This document shows positions 1 to 7,800 of a DNA stretch of 8,006 nt, one piece after another. The position numbers and the translations under genes were made by a program. The stretch comes from Proteobacteria bacterium UBA6920 (GTDB taxonomy: Bacteria > Pseudomonadota > Gammaproteobacteria > SG8-11). The stretch spans positions 1 to 8,006 of the forward strand of contig DKAS01000115.1 of the NCBI GenBank assembly GCA_002448875.1, read 5' to 3'. The notes beneath the pieces are model-generated. The model saw nothing but the letters and a program-made list of their open reading frames with translations, made no database searches and had not been told where the DNA came from. The stretch's first letter is position 1; each line of letters opens with the position of its first letter.

Positions 1-210
1 CTGCTGATCCGAACTCAGGCTCGCGCTGTTGGCGGCCGCCAGATCGGGACACAACTGAGCCAAGGCGGCTTCCACCGCATATTCCGGCGTACCCCGCGTG
101 GTCTGCAGATCCACGACCAGATCGACACCGAGCCCCGCGGCATGGGCAGAGGGCAGAAACAGTCCGGCGCCAATCGCAACAACGATATTTTTATACGTTT
201 TATGTGACAT
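1..210 (-). CDS. N-terminal part of an exported protein, possibly autotransporter-like (partial, runs off left edge)
   Basis: Reading the minus strand from the ATG at 210-208 gives 70 codons without a stop up to the window edge. The first 24 residues look like a Sec signal peptide: a basic start (MSHKTYKN), a hydrophobic core (IVVAIGAGLFL) and a probable signal peptidase I site after SAHA. The mature part starts AGLGVDLVVDLQTTRG and contains one Cys (residue 54, LCPDLAAAN), followed by SLSSDQQ. In many gammaproteobacterial autotransporter-type proteins a short Cys-containing segment followed by an S/T-x-x-QQ segment comes soon after the signal peptide. That resemblance is from memory and is the only hint of family. 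An AGGGA Shine-Dalgarno at 220-216 lies 5 nt from the ATG. The frame stays open upstream to about 420 but contains no signal-like sequence, so I keep the ATG at 210. The gene is divergent from the lipoprotein genes. Export is fairly sure; function is unknown. Confidence 0.7.
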   Translation of the reverse strand, partial: MSHKTYKNIVVAIGAGLFLPSAHAAGLGVDLVVDLQTTRGTPEYAVEAALAQLCPDLAAANSASLSSDQQ

Positions 211-404
211 ACAGATCCCTACAACCTCCCGTTCCTGCCTTTGTTTGATTGCCGTGATAATCACGAGCCGCGCACCAGCCACCGGTCTTACGCACCCGCC
301 GCCCACAGTCGGCTCAGGGCCAGTGGCGATAATCGCGTTGTCATTCCCGTCACCAGCCAGAAATGGGGGCCTGGGCAGTGACCGGATCACTATAACGATG
401 CGAG

Positions 405-425
405 ACTTACCTGGAACTTACCTGG
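405..425. repeat. Tandem direct repeat of period 11 bp in the leader of the minus-strand gene
   Basis: ACTTACCTGG occurs at 405-414 and again at 416-425, one base apart, giving an 11-bp period or about one helical turn. On the minus strand it reads CCAGGTAAGT twice and lies about 30 nt downstream of the TATAAT-like -10 element at 459-454. Two identical half sites on the same DNA face are compatible with an operator for the exported-protein gene. With only two copies, chance or a simple slippage duplication cannot be excluded. Confidence 0.45.
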
Positions 426-618
426 CAGCCATCGTGGTATTTTTCCGTCCGAAATTATATACCTTGCCGTTGGAATCCCCTACCGGCCGGGCGACCTCCG
501 ACCCCATAAATGACAGTTTAAGAATTCTTCCCTAACATGATTCGTTTTCTTTTTTTACATAACACAATTGTGGCGGCATTTTTAAATAGCCTGGGCGCGC
601 CATCGGGAAATATGCAAT

Positions 619-647
619 TTGGCATTTACTGGCGGCGAGGGTATCCT
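619..647 (+). promoter_or_regulatory. Candidate sigma-70-type promoter for the first lipoprotein gene
   Basis: TTGGCA (619-624) and TATCCT (642-647) are separated by 17 nt. They match the -35 consensus at 5 of 6 bases and the -10 consensus at 4 of 6, within the AT-richer part of the intergenic region. Transcription would start near 654, about 160 nt before the ATG at 813. An alternative TTTACA (554-559) has no -10 at good spacing. This is consensus matching by eye only. Confidence 0.35.
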
Positions 648-812
648 GATCACTATTTTGTTCCGCATCCGTCGCTTCCGCCGCCGGATCGAAGCAAGCG
701 ATGCCCGGGAAAGTCGTCCGGCAAGTTAGATCACTCCGCGTTCTGCGTCCCGTCACGGATCATAAGTAAGAAGAACCCCGCAGGGATCGAGCTGTAACAT
801 GTTGAGGGCAGT

Positions 813-3800
813 ATGGAAAAAATCGTTAGTACGCTGAAATTGTTTCATTTTGGTTTCGTTCCCCTGGCTTTGCTCTGTGGCCTGCTGACCGCCTGCGACA
901 ATACGCAGGAGCAACAGGCGCAAATCAGCATCAGCCTGAGCGCGCCGTCCCAGGCCCTGGCCATGGCCACCGCCGCCGACACGAGCACCGGACTGTCCAA
1001 GCAGATCAACCGCCTGCCCATCATCATCGAAAACGTCAAGAACGAACAGGTGGCTACCGGCGACCTGCTGCTGGCCCGCGGCGACCGCCTGCGCCTCAGC
1101 GTCCCGCCGGGCATTCTGCTCAGAGTCGTCGGCCGGGCCTACGCCGGCGAAGAACTGGTGTACGAAGGCGAAACCCATGTGGATGCGCTGCAACCCGGCA
1201 AGACCAGCCACGTCAGCCTGCAGCTGCAGCCGGCGGGCGCGATCACCGCCAAAGTCATCACCACCACCCATATGCTCGATGCCACCGCTGACAATACGCC
1301 GGGCGACGAGCCCAGCGGGCTGGCGGTATTTTCCCGCGACAATCGCCTCGTCGCGTTTCACTCCCAGGCCGGCAACCTGACCGCCAGCGGCAACAGCCAG
1401 GCAAAGCAAATGAATGTGCTGGTCAAGGACCTGGTGGCGGACGTTATCAGCAATGACCACACCGACAAAAATGGCACGCTGGCCATAGGCGAACTCACCT
1501 TCGCCGACATGACCGGCGACGGTAAATTCCTGGTGTTCTCCTCCCGCGCCACCAACCTGGTGGACAACGACAACAACAACAAGGCCGACATATTTCTCAA
1601 GGACCGCGCCGGACCCATTCACCGGCTGAGCATTCTGGCCAATAACCAGGGCGAATTGTCGGCGGACAGCCTGTACCCCGCCATCTCCCGGGATGGCAAG
1701 GCCGTGACTTTCTACAGCGACGCTTCGCTGACCAACGATGGCAAGGTCGGCGTATTTCTCATCGAGCAGCCGAACAACGCCAATTTCAGCCGCATCCATG
1801 TCGGTGACGGCTGGCGCTCGCGCATCAGCGGCGACGGCAAGTGGATCATCTACCGCGGCCATCAAAGCAACGATTTGTGGCTGTATGACGTCGCCAACCA
1901 CAGCCTGGGCGCGAAGCCTCTGCTGGTCTACAGCAACGACGAAAACAACGCCGCGGCCCAGCCGTCGCACCACATTAATTTCGATGGCAACTACATCGTG
2001 TTCGACACCTTCGACAGTTTCGACCCCCAGGACGGCAATGATGCTCTCGACGTGTATCTGCTGCGGCGCGACAAGCTGACCCTCAAGCTGCTGAGCGCCG
2101 ACCGCGATAACCATCCCCTGACCGGCGTCGCTGCCGGCGCCATCGCGCCCAGCCTGTCCGACGACGGCCACTATGTGGCGTTCAATTACGGCGACACCAT
2201 TTACGTCAAGGACGCGCTCAACGGCGACATTCTGCCCCTGGCCGACGCCGGCAACAATGCCGTCATCAGCCCCGACGGTAATCTGGTGGCGTACAACGGC
2301 AAGGACGGGCACCTGTACCTGGCACCCAATCCCCTGCTGATCCAGACACCGCCAGACACACAACCAGTAGCGCCCGTGGAGCAGCCGGTGCCCGGCAGCC
2401 GCCCCACCTTGATAATAGTCAAGGCCGGCAATGGCAGCGGCACCGTCAAAGGTGACGGTATCGACTGCGGCGCCACCTGCTCGGTGGTCTTCAGCAGCGC
2501 CACCAGCGTCAATCTGTTCGCCGGCGCCCAACCCGACTCCGCCTTCGCCGGCTGGAGCGGCGCCTGCAGCGGCAACGGCACCGACACTACGGTGCTGGTG
2601 AACGCCGTGCTGACCTGTACCGCGACCTTCAACCTGTTTACCAGCCCCAATTCCATCGGTATCAATCCCAGCGGCGACGGCGGCGGCAGCGTCACCAGCG
2701 ACGACGGCAACATTAACTGCAGCGGCACCAGCGACGCCTGCTACGCCGAATATGCCGCGGTGCAGAATGTGGCGCTTACCGCCACCGCCGACGCCAATTC
2801 CACTTTTGAGGGCTGGAACGGCGCCTGCGGTACCAGCAAAACGAATCCCATCACCATTGCCGCCGACGGTCACAAGACCTGCGGCGCCGTCTTTCAGGCC
2901 AAGACTTTCCCCCTGGACCTGACGCTCAAGGGCGGGCCCAAGGGCGGCACCGTGACCAGCAGCGACGGCCCACCGCCGACGCTGAATTGCAACAACATCA
3001 ACTCCACGGAAGCTCTGTGCTCGGCCAATTTCGCGCGCAACGCCAGCGTCAACCTGGTGGCGACTCCCGATCCTAACGGTTTCCGCGACGGCGTCACCTG
3101 GACCGGTTGCAACACCGCCAATGGTTTCAATTGCAACGTGGTGATGAACAAGGGCCAGGCCGTTACCGCCACCTTCGTCAGCAGCAGTCACCAGCTGACA
3201 ATCACCGGCCACACCGGCGGCACGGTGAGCGAAACTGCCAACTCGCCCAACAGTCCATTCCAGATCGACTGCGGCGCAAACTGCAGCGGCACCTATATTT
3301 ACAATAGCGTGGTCACCTTGAAAGCGGCCCCCCTGGTCAGCACCACGGAAACCTGGCGCTTCGATCACTGGAGCGGTGACTGCAGCGGCACGACTCCGGA
3401 AGTCAACATCACCATCAAGACCCGGGATCTGAGCTGCGCGGCGGTTTTCGTCCAGCAGTTCACCTTGACCATCACCCCGCCGGATCTCACCACCGGCGGC
3501 GGCAGCATCGTCAGCGATCCCGTGGGTATCACTTGCAGCACCCCGCCGGCGGCCGGCGGCAACGTATGCAGCAAGGCGTTCGACGTCAATCAAGTGGTCA
3601 AACTCGCGGCAACACCCGCCCCGTCCTTTGTCTTCGACAGTTGGAGTGGCGATGCCGGGTGCGGCGCCAGCGTGACCATGACCAGGAATTTGACTTGCAC
3701 CGCCGTGTTCAAGCTGCAACTGCCGCTCATCACCGCGGCTTCCCCATTCACCACCCAGCCGCAGATCGGCGTAAACCTGCAGGAACTATACGCGGTAAAA

Positions 3801-4439
3801 CTGGCCACCGTGCCCGCAACCAGCGTGCCCATCACCATCACCAGCAGCAACGCCAATGTTTCCCTGGTGGCCCTGGCCGACGCGGCGACCGCCGGCAGCC
3901 AGAGCCTGCAAATCGACAGCGGCCCCAGCGCCGGACCGTTCCAGTTCTATATTCAAGGCTTGAGCAACGGCACCGGCACTGCAGCGTCGACCCTGACGGT
4001 GAGCGCGCCGGGCTACGCCGACCTGCTGATCAATGCCACGGTAACGCCGGCGGGCTTCGTCATCACCGCGCCGCAAGACCCACCCGTCACCGTTCCCCCT
4101 ACTCCGGCCCTAACCATCAATGTGGGTGACACACTTCCTATCGACGTTCAACCGGCACGGTTGAATGCCGATCGTAGTTACGCCGGCAATGGCGCGCTGC
4201 GCGGCGGTCTGGACACCGTCAATGTAAACCTCTCGGCGACGGGCAATCGGCAGTTGGTCAGCTTCTCACCCGCAACGCTGTCTTTCAGCAGCGCACTGCC
4301 ATCGAAACAAACTTCAACACTGACCGCCAACGTGGCGACGCCACCAAGCGGCATTACGGTGTCGATTGCCACTCCTACTACTCCGGCGGGATTCGTCACG
4401 CCTTTGACTTTGCAAAGTTTCTCCTTGCACATCAATTGA
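813..4439 (+). CDS. Large modular lipoprotein: beta-propeller, five Cys-containing InlB-B-type repeats, Ig-like C-terminus
   Basis: A 1208-residue protein that I recognise by domains but cannot name. A lipoprotein signal (hydrophobic core, then lipobox LTAC) puts the lipidated Cys at residue 28, followed by Asp-Asn; Asp at +2 is the enterobacterial inner-membrane retention signal. Residues 36-143 form a beta-rich module ending in YEGETHVDALQPG and alternating hydrophobics. Residues 165-506 contain seven PD40/TolB-like blades (for example DGKFLVF, DGKWIIYRG, DGNLVAYNG), with a DxDxN-type loop at 251-259 that may bind calcium. A Pro-rich linker (508-531) leads to five repeats (532-968) with F.GWSG.C-type cores and paired Cys. 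Residues 970-1208 look like two Ig-like beta modules (SVPITITSSNANVSL, TLTVSAPGYADL). No catalytic motif is visible. The start is supported by GAGGG at 804-808 and the signal peptide that follows. It is paralogous to the next gene, from which a 362-base gap separates it. The likely role is envelope-anchored binding or adhesion; this is inference. Confidence 0.9.
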   Translation: MEKIVSTLKLFHFGFVPLALLCGLLTACDNTQEQQAQISISLSAPSQALAMATAADTSTGLSKQINRLPIIIENVKNEQVATGDLLLARGDRLRLSVPPGILLRVVGRAYAGEELVYEGETHVDALQPGKTSHVSLQLQPAGAITAKVITTTHMLDATADNTPGDEPSGLAVFSRDNRLVAFHSQAGNLTASGNSQAKQMNVLVKDLVADVISNDHTDKNGTLAIGELTFADMTGDGKFLVFSSRATNLVDNDNNNKADIFLKDRAGPIHRLSILANNQGELSADSLYPAISRDGKAVTFYSDASLTNDGKVGVFLIEQPNNANFSRIHVGDGWRSRISGDGKWIIYRGHQSNDLWLYDVANHSLGAKPLLVYSNDENNAAAQPSHHINFDGNYIVFDTFDSFDPQDGNDALDVYLLRRDKLTLKLLSADRDNHPLTGVAAGAIAPSLSDDGHYVAFNYGDTIYVKDALNGDILPLADAGNNAVISPDGNLVAYNGKDGHLYLAPNPLLIQTPPDTQPVAPVEQPVPGSRPTLIIVKAGNGSGTVKGDGIDCGATCSVVFSSATSVNLFAGAQPDSAFAGWSGACSGNGTDTTVLVNAVLTCTATFNLFTSPNSIGINPSGDGGGSVTSDDGNINCSGTSDACYAEYAAVQNVALTATADANSTFEGWNGACGTSKTNPITIAADGHKTCGAVFQAKTFPLDLTLKGGPKGGTVTSSDGPPPTLNCNNINSTEALCSANFARNASVNLVATPDPNGFRDGVTWTGCNTANGFNCNVVMNKGQAVTATFVSSSHQLTITGHTGGTVSETANSPNSPFQIDCGANCSGTYIYNSVVTLKAAPLVSTTETWRFDHWSGDCSGTTPEVNITIKTRDLSCAAVFVQQFTLTITPPDLTTGGGSIVSDPVGITCSTPPAAGGNVCSKAFDVNQVVKLAATPAPSFVFDSWSGDAGCGASVTMTRNLTCTAVFKLQLPLITAASPFTTQPQIGVNLQELYAVKLATVPATSVPITITSSNANVSLVALADAATAGSQSLQIDSGPSAGPFQFYIQGLSNGTGTAASTLTVSAPGYADLLINATVTPAGFVITAPQDPPVTVPPTPALTINVGDTLPIDVQPARLNADRSYAGNGALRGGLDTVNVNLSATGNRQLVSFSPATLSFSSALPSKQTSTLTANVATPPSGITVSIATPTTPAGFVTPLTLQSFSLHIN
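2406..3716 (+). repeat. Array of five divergent InlB-B-type (bacterial repeat) protein modules
   Basis: Five modules of about 75-95 residues occupy residues 532-609, 615-697, 699-792, 793-882 and 883-968 of the first lipoprotein. The usual plan is an opening beta strand, GG-(T/S)-V, a C-x(2-6)-C pair (DCGATC, DCGANC), a 'V.L.A.P' strand, a GWSG.C-like core and a closing 'C.A.F' strand. This matches the repeat found in internalin B and many bacterial surface proteins. Repeat 3 is a variant with TWTGC in place of GWSG.C. The regular cysteines suggest disulfides formed in the periplasm or outside the cell. Such arrays usually act as stalks; here the array separates the propeller from the C-terminal domain. 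Confidence 0.8.
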
Positions 4440-4448
4440 GTTCGCGCA

Positions 4449-4607
4449 ATGTCATTACCCATTTCGCGCAGGAAGAAAATCCTGATACTGGCGGGAGATG
4501 CGCTGTGCATCTCCCCGGCGATGCGGGATTCTCAGGCTCATGATTCGCCTCCGCCGCCCCAGGGTCATCGCCCCGCTTCCGCGCCTATATTAGGAAATGG
4601 AAATTGA
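4449..4607 (+). CDS. Doubtful 52-residue ORF directly after the first lipoprotein gene
   Basis: The ORF begins 9 bases after the stop of the first lipoprotein gene, in the same frame, and ends at TGA 4605-4607. The product starts MSLPISRRKKILILAGDAL and continues with a Pro/His-rich tail (SPPPPQGHRP). The basic-then-hydrophobic start resembles an export signal, but an Asp (residue 17) interrupts the core and no clear cleavage site follows. The only ribosome-site-like bases are GAG at 4438-4440, inside and after the upstream stop. It may be a chance ORF, a decayed secreted-protein start, or a former C-terminal extension cut off by the TGA at 4437-4439. I would not annotate it without conservation. 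Confidence 0.18.
   Translation: MSLPISRRKKILILAGDALCISPAMRDSQAHDSPPPPQGHRPASAPILGNGN
4493..4515. other. Perfect 9-bp inverted repeat (hairpin) after the first lipoprotein gene
   Basis: GGGAGATGC (4493-4501) and its exact reverse complement GCATCTCCC (4507-4515) flank a 5-base loop. The hairpin lies 54 nt past the stop codon at 4439. It is stable, but followed by CGGCGATGCGGG rather than a T-run, so it does not look like a Rho-independent terminator. It could stabilise the mRNA 3' end, act with Rho, or be a protein-binding palindrome. It also lies inside the doubtful 52-codon ORF. Confidence 0.5.
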
Positions 4608-4708
4608 TGTGTTTAACCCCGTTGACGCCGCCCCACCGCCGGGTGGCGGATGATTGCCAAAAGCAGGGGAACAAAAGTAAGCTCAGCGTTAGTCAGGATT
4701 ATCTATCA

Positions 4709-4737
4709 TTGGCGTTTCATGGTATTTTTCGCGTAAT
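4709..4737 (+). promoter_or_regulatory. Candidate promoter for the second lipoprotein gene
   Basis: TTGGCG (4709-4714) and CGTAAT (4732-4737), 17 nt apart, each match the sigma-70 consensus at 4 of 6 positions within an AT-rich stretch. A start near 4744 would give a leader of about 58 nt before the ATG at 4802. A competing -10-like TATCAT (4704-4709) has no good -35. The -35-like hexamer resembles the TTGGCA proposed before the first paralogue. Confidence 0.3.
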
Positions 4738-4801
4738 TTTTTTGTAGTGCAACAGCGGCGGAAGACACGCCGTATCCATAGATCAAATCGGAGAAGTGGT
4801 T

Positions 4802-7800
4802 ATGTCGTCTACGGGTCTGTCTCGAATCGTTGTCTTGTTTGTCCTGAGTTTCATCATTTTCGCCTGCGCCCGCCAGGACAGCGCCGACGATGGCGCCAGC
4901 GTAAGCGTCTCCCTGGGCAGCCGCAGCCAGCATCTGGCGGTACACCCCAACGCCGCCGACAGCGGCGGCAAGTTGCCCGACACCGTTGACCGGGTGCGCA
5001 TTCGCGTCACGGCCGGCGACCGCGAGATCGCCACGGGCGACCTGCCGACCGACGGCGGCGACCTCAAACTCAAGGTGCCCGCCAACCTCACCCTGGTGGT
5101 GACCGGCTCCGCCCTCAGCGGCGACGAGGTGCTGTACGAGGGCGACGCCAACGTGTCGCCCCTGCGGCCCGGCGCCGCCCAGCATGTGGCCCTGACCCTG
5201 TTCCCCTTCGGCACCCTCACCACCCGCGTGGTACGCTCCACCCTGGAGGCCGATGTCTCGGAAAACAACGAACTGGCCGATGGCGTGGTCTCCGCTGAAA
5301 TCTACAGCCAAATCGGTTTTTCCGCCGACAACCACCGCCTGGTGTTCGACTCCCCCGCCGGCAATCTCAGCGACGGCGACGCCGATGGCCACAGCGATGT
5401 GTTCGTCAAGGATCTGGTCACCGGCAAGATCAGCAATGTGCACAGCGATGCTCTGGGCGTGCTCGGCGACGATGACCTGTTGTCCGCCGACGCCGACGCC
5501 GCCGTCAACCAGGTGGTGTTCGCCTCCCTGGCCGGCAATCTGGTGGCCGATGACCACAACGGTCTGGCCGACGTGTTTCTCAAGGATGTCACCAGCGGCG
5601 CCGTCAGCCGCCTAAGCGTCAGAAATGACGGTAGTGAACTCAACCAGAGCAGCGACTCCCCCACCATAGACGATAACGGCAAGACCATCGCCTATGTTAC
5701 CGACACCGACGGTGACTACGTGATGTTGCTGCAGAAAAACGCCGGCTCCTATAGCCGCCAAAGCGTCGGCGCCGGCCGTCTGCCCCGCCTCAGCGGCGAC
5801 GGCAACAGCCTGATCTACCGCAGCACCAGCGATGACGGCCTGTGGCTGTACGATGTCGCCGGCGGCGAAAAACAGCGACTGCTGGACTATCCCGCCGTCG
5901 ACGACGCCCACCACATCGACTACGACGGCAATCTCATCGTCTTCGCCACCGACAAATCCTTCACCGCCGACGACGGCAATAAACAGAGCGACATCTACCT
6001 GCTCAACCGCGCCAACCAGACCGTCAAGTGGATCAGCACCGACCGCGACGGTCACGGCCTGAGCGGCGGCACCGGCGCCACTTCGCCCTCGCTGGACGAT
6101 GCCGGTCGTTACGTCAGCTTCACCTACAACGCTACCGTGTACGTCAAGGACGCCGACAGCGGCGAACTGGGCGAAGTGGCGCAGCCCGGCCGCGATTCCT
6201 ACATCAGCCCCAACGGCCACCTCATCGCCTACCACGGCGACAACGGCCATGTTTATGTGGCGCCCAACCCCCTGTTCCTGCAGACTCCGCCCTCCGGCGA
6301 ACCCACCGCGCCGCCGGAAACCGGCCTGGTCGGCTATGCCCTCAATGTCAGCCACGATGGCGACGGCGGCGGCAGCGTCAACAGCAGCGACGGCGGCATT
6401 CAGTGCGGCAATCTGTGCAGCCATACCTATCCTGAACTCAGCATCGTCACCCTCACCGCCACCGCCGACGCCAGTTCCACTTTCAACGGCTGGAGCGGCG
6501 ATTGTGCCGGCAGCGGCTTCTCGGTACAGGTGACCATGAACCAGGTCCGTAACTGCAGCGCCAGCTTCCTGGCGAAGAACGTTACATTGAAAATCACCCT
6601 GCAAAGCAAGACCCTGCAGGGCGATAGCATCAATGTCTATGACGTTGAAACCTTACTCACCACCTGCGGTGGCCAGAACGCCACCTCGCCCGTGACTTGT
6701 GCGCAAACCGTGGGCCGCGGCCAGCTGCTGACCCTGGTAGCCACGCTGGGCGGCAATAACAATACGATCACCTGGACCGGTTGCACCGCCGCCGTTGGAA
6801 CCAACGGTTGTGACGTACAAATGGACGGGAACAAGCAGGTCACCGCCAATGTCGGCGCCGGCAGCTTTGACCTGACCGTGGCTAAGGCCACCGGCGGCAC
6901 CGTGACGGACGATACCGGCCAGATCAATTGCGGCAACACCTGCACCGGCACCTATGTCAACGGCACGGTGGTCGGGCTCACCGCCACGGCCGCCGCCGGC
7001 TACCGCTTCAATGCCTGGAGCGGCGCTTGCAGCGGCAACGCGCCGACCGCCAAAGTCACCATGAACGCGGCGAAAACCTGTACTCCCAGTTACATAAAAA
7101 CCTTCACTCTGACCCTGGGCGTCAATCCGGCGAATGTCGGGACGATATATGCCGCCGGCAGCAAAACCTGCTCGACTGGCAGCTGCGTATTTACCTATGA
7201 CAGCGGCACGTCAATGACTCTGGACCGCGGCACCATCGACAGCAACTATGTGTTCTCGGGATGGAATAACAGCTATTGCGGCGCCGCCTTCGTCATGGAT
7301 CAGAACCGTAGCTGCAGCGCCAGCTACATTTCCGATCCGCTGATCAGCAATCTGAAGTTCGCCGATACCGAACTGGACAATTGCGTGAAGAACTACGCCA
7401 CCTCCCAGAAATGGACCCGGGTCAGCGAATTCACCACCCTGCAATGCGCGGGTTACCGCGGGGAATTCGGCATCGCCACCATCAAGAGCCTGGCAGGCAT
7501 CGAGGTGTTGACGGCGCTGCAAGGCGTGGTAATGGGCACCGAGGATTTCGGCGATCTGACGCCGCTGGCCAAGCTGCCCAAGCTGACCCTGCTGGGCCTG
7601 GCGGACACCTACCCGGATTTCAGCACCCTGCCGAGCTTCCCCGCACTCAACAGTCTGCTGATTCGTAGCGGCAGGATAGACAGCGTTGCCATCGGCGCCA
7701 TCGGCAAAACAACGCGATTGACTCAGTTGACCATCAATTTTGGCGGGGTTGCGGATGTCACGCCGTTGTCCAACCTTACAAAGTTGACCAGCCTCGACCT

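Larger units (their letters stand above)
211..812. other. Divergent intergenic region between the exported-protein gene and the first lipoprotein gene
   Basis: This 602-base stretch has no convincing gene. Short open frames on both strands (for example 537-797 plus, 532-756 minus) lack ribosome binding sites and recognisable protein character. It should hold promoters for both divergent genes. For the minus strand there is a perfect TATAAT (459-454) but no good -35 at the right distance; a start near 447 would give a leader of about 235 nt. That leader carries the tandem repeat at 405-425 and several GC-rich inverted segments, but I could not match it to a known riboswitch. A T-rich run occurs at 543-556 and a 10-bp palindrome (AAGAATTCTT) at 520-529. 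The part near 540-660 is clearly more AT-rich than the flanking genes. Confidence 0.6.
4440..4801. other. Intergenic gap between the two lipoprotein paralogues
   Basis: This 362-base gap has no confident gene. The first half is GC-rich and holds a perfect hairpin (4493-4515), an interrupted GC-rich hairpin (4628-4649: a 5-bp CCACC/GGTGG stem with a GCCG loop, extended by 3 bp past a 2-nt bulge) and a doubtful 52-codon ORF. Neither hairpin has a following T-run, so no standard intrinsic terminator is visible after the first gene. The second half (about 4660-4750) is AT-rich, with promoter-like elements and a T7 run (4737-4743). The second gene therefore probably has its own promoter, though read-through from the first gene cannot be excluded. 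Confidence 0.6.

Noticed and set aside
211..450. GC-rich leader of the minus-strand gene considered as a riboswitch
   Set aside because: I compared it by eye with cobalamin and cyclic-di-GMP riboswitch core motifs. Only short chance matches such as GCCACTG were found, without the surrounding conserved bases.
98..535. 145-codon plus-strand ORF
   Set aside because: It overlaps the signal-peptide-encoding minus-strand gene and the intergenic leader. The product is a Thr/Pro/Arg-rich sequence without any domain, as expected for an antisense or non-coding frame.
537..797. 86-codon plus-strand ORF with a hydrophobic start in the region before the first lipoprotein gene
   Set aside because: There is no ribosome binding site before the ATG, no recognisable protein pattern after the first 20 residues, and it spans the likely promoter region.
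753..3719. 988-codon open frame on the minus strand covering most of the first lipoprotein gene
   Set aside because: Its codons are in exact register with the sense codons, so a stop needs TTA, CTA or TCA in the sense strand, which this GC-rich gene avoids. The product is the Gly/Val/Ala/Gln-rich complement of common codons (GCC to Gly, GAC to Val, GGC to Ala, CTG to Gln). The sense strand has clear domains, a signal peptide and a ribosome site.
4628..4649. GC-rich hairpin considered as a terminator of the first lipoprotein gene
   Set aside because: The stem is interrupted by a 2-nt bulge and no T-run follows (ATGATTGCCAAAAG), so it lacks the hallmark of an intrinsic terminator.
4706..6604. 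Two long minus-strand open frames (4706-5557 and 5612-6604) opposite the second lipoprotein gene
   Set aside because: They have the same codon-register phase and the same low-complexity Gly/Val/Ala composition as the shadow frame opposite the first gene. 7211-7804 on the minus strand is explained in the same way.
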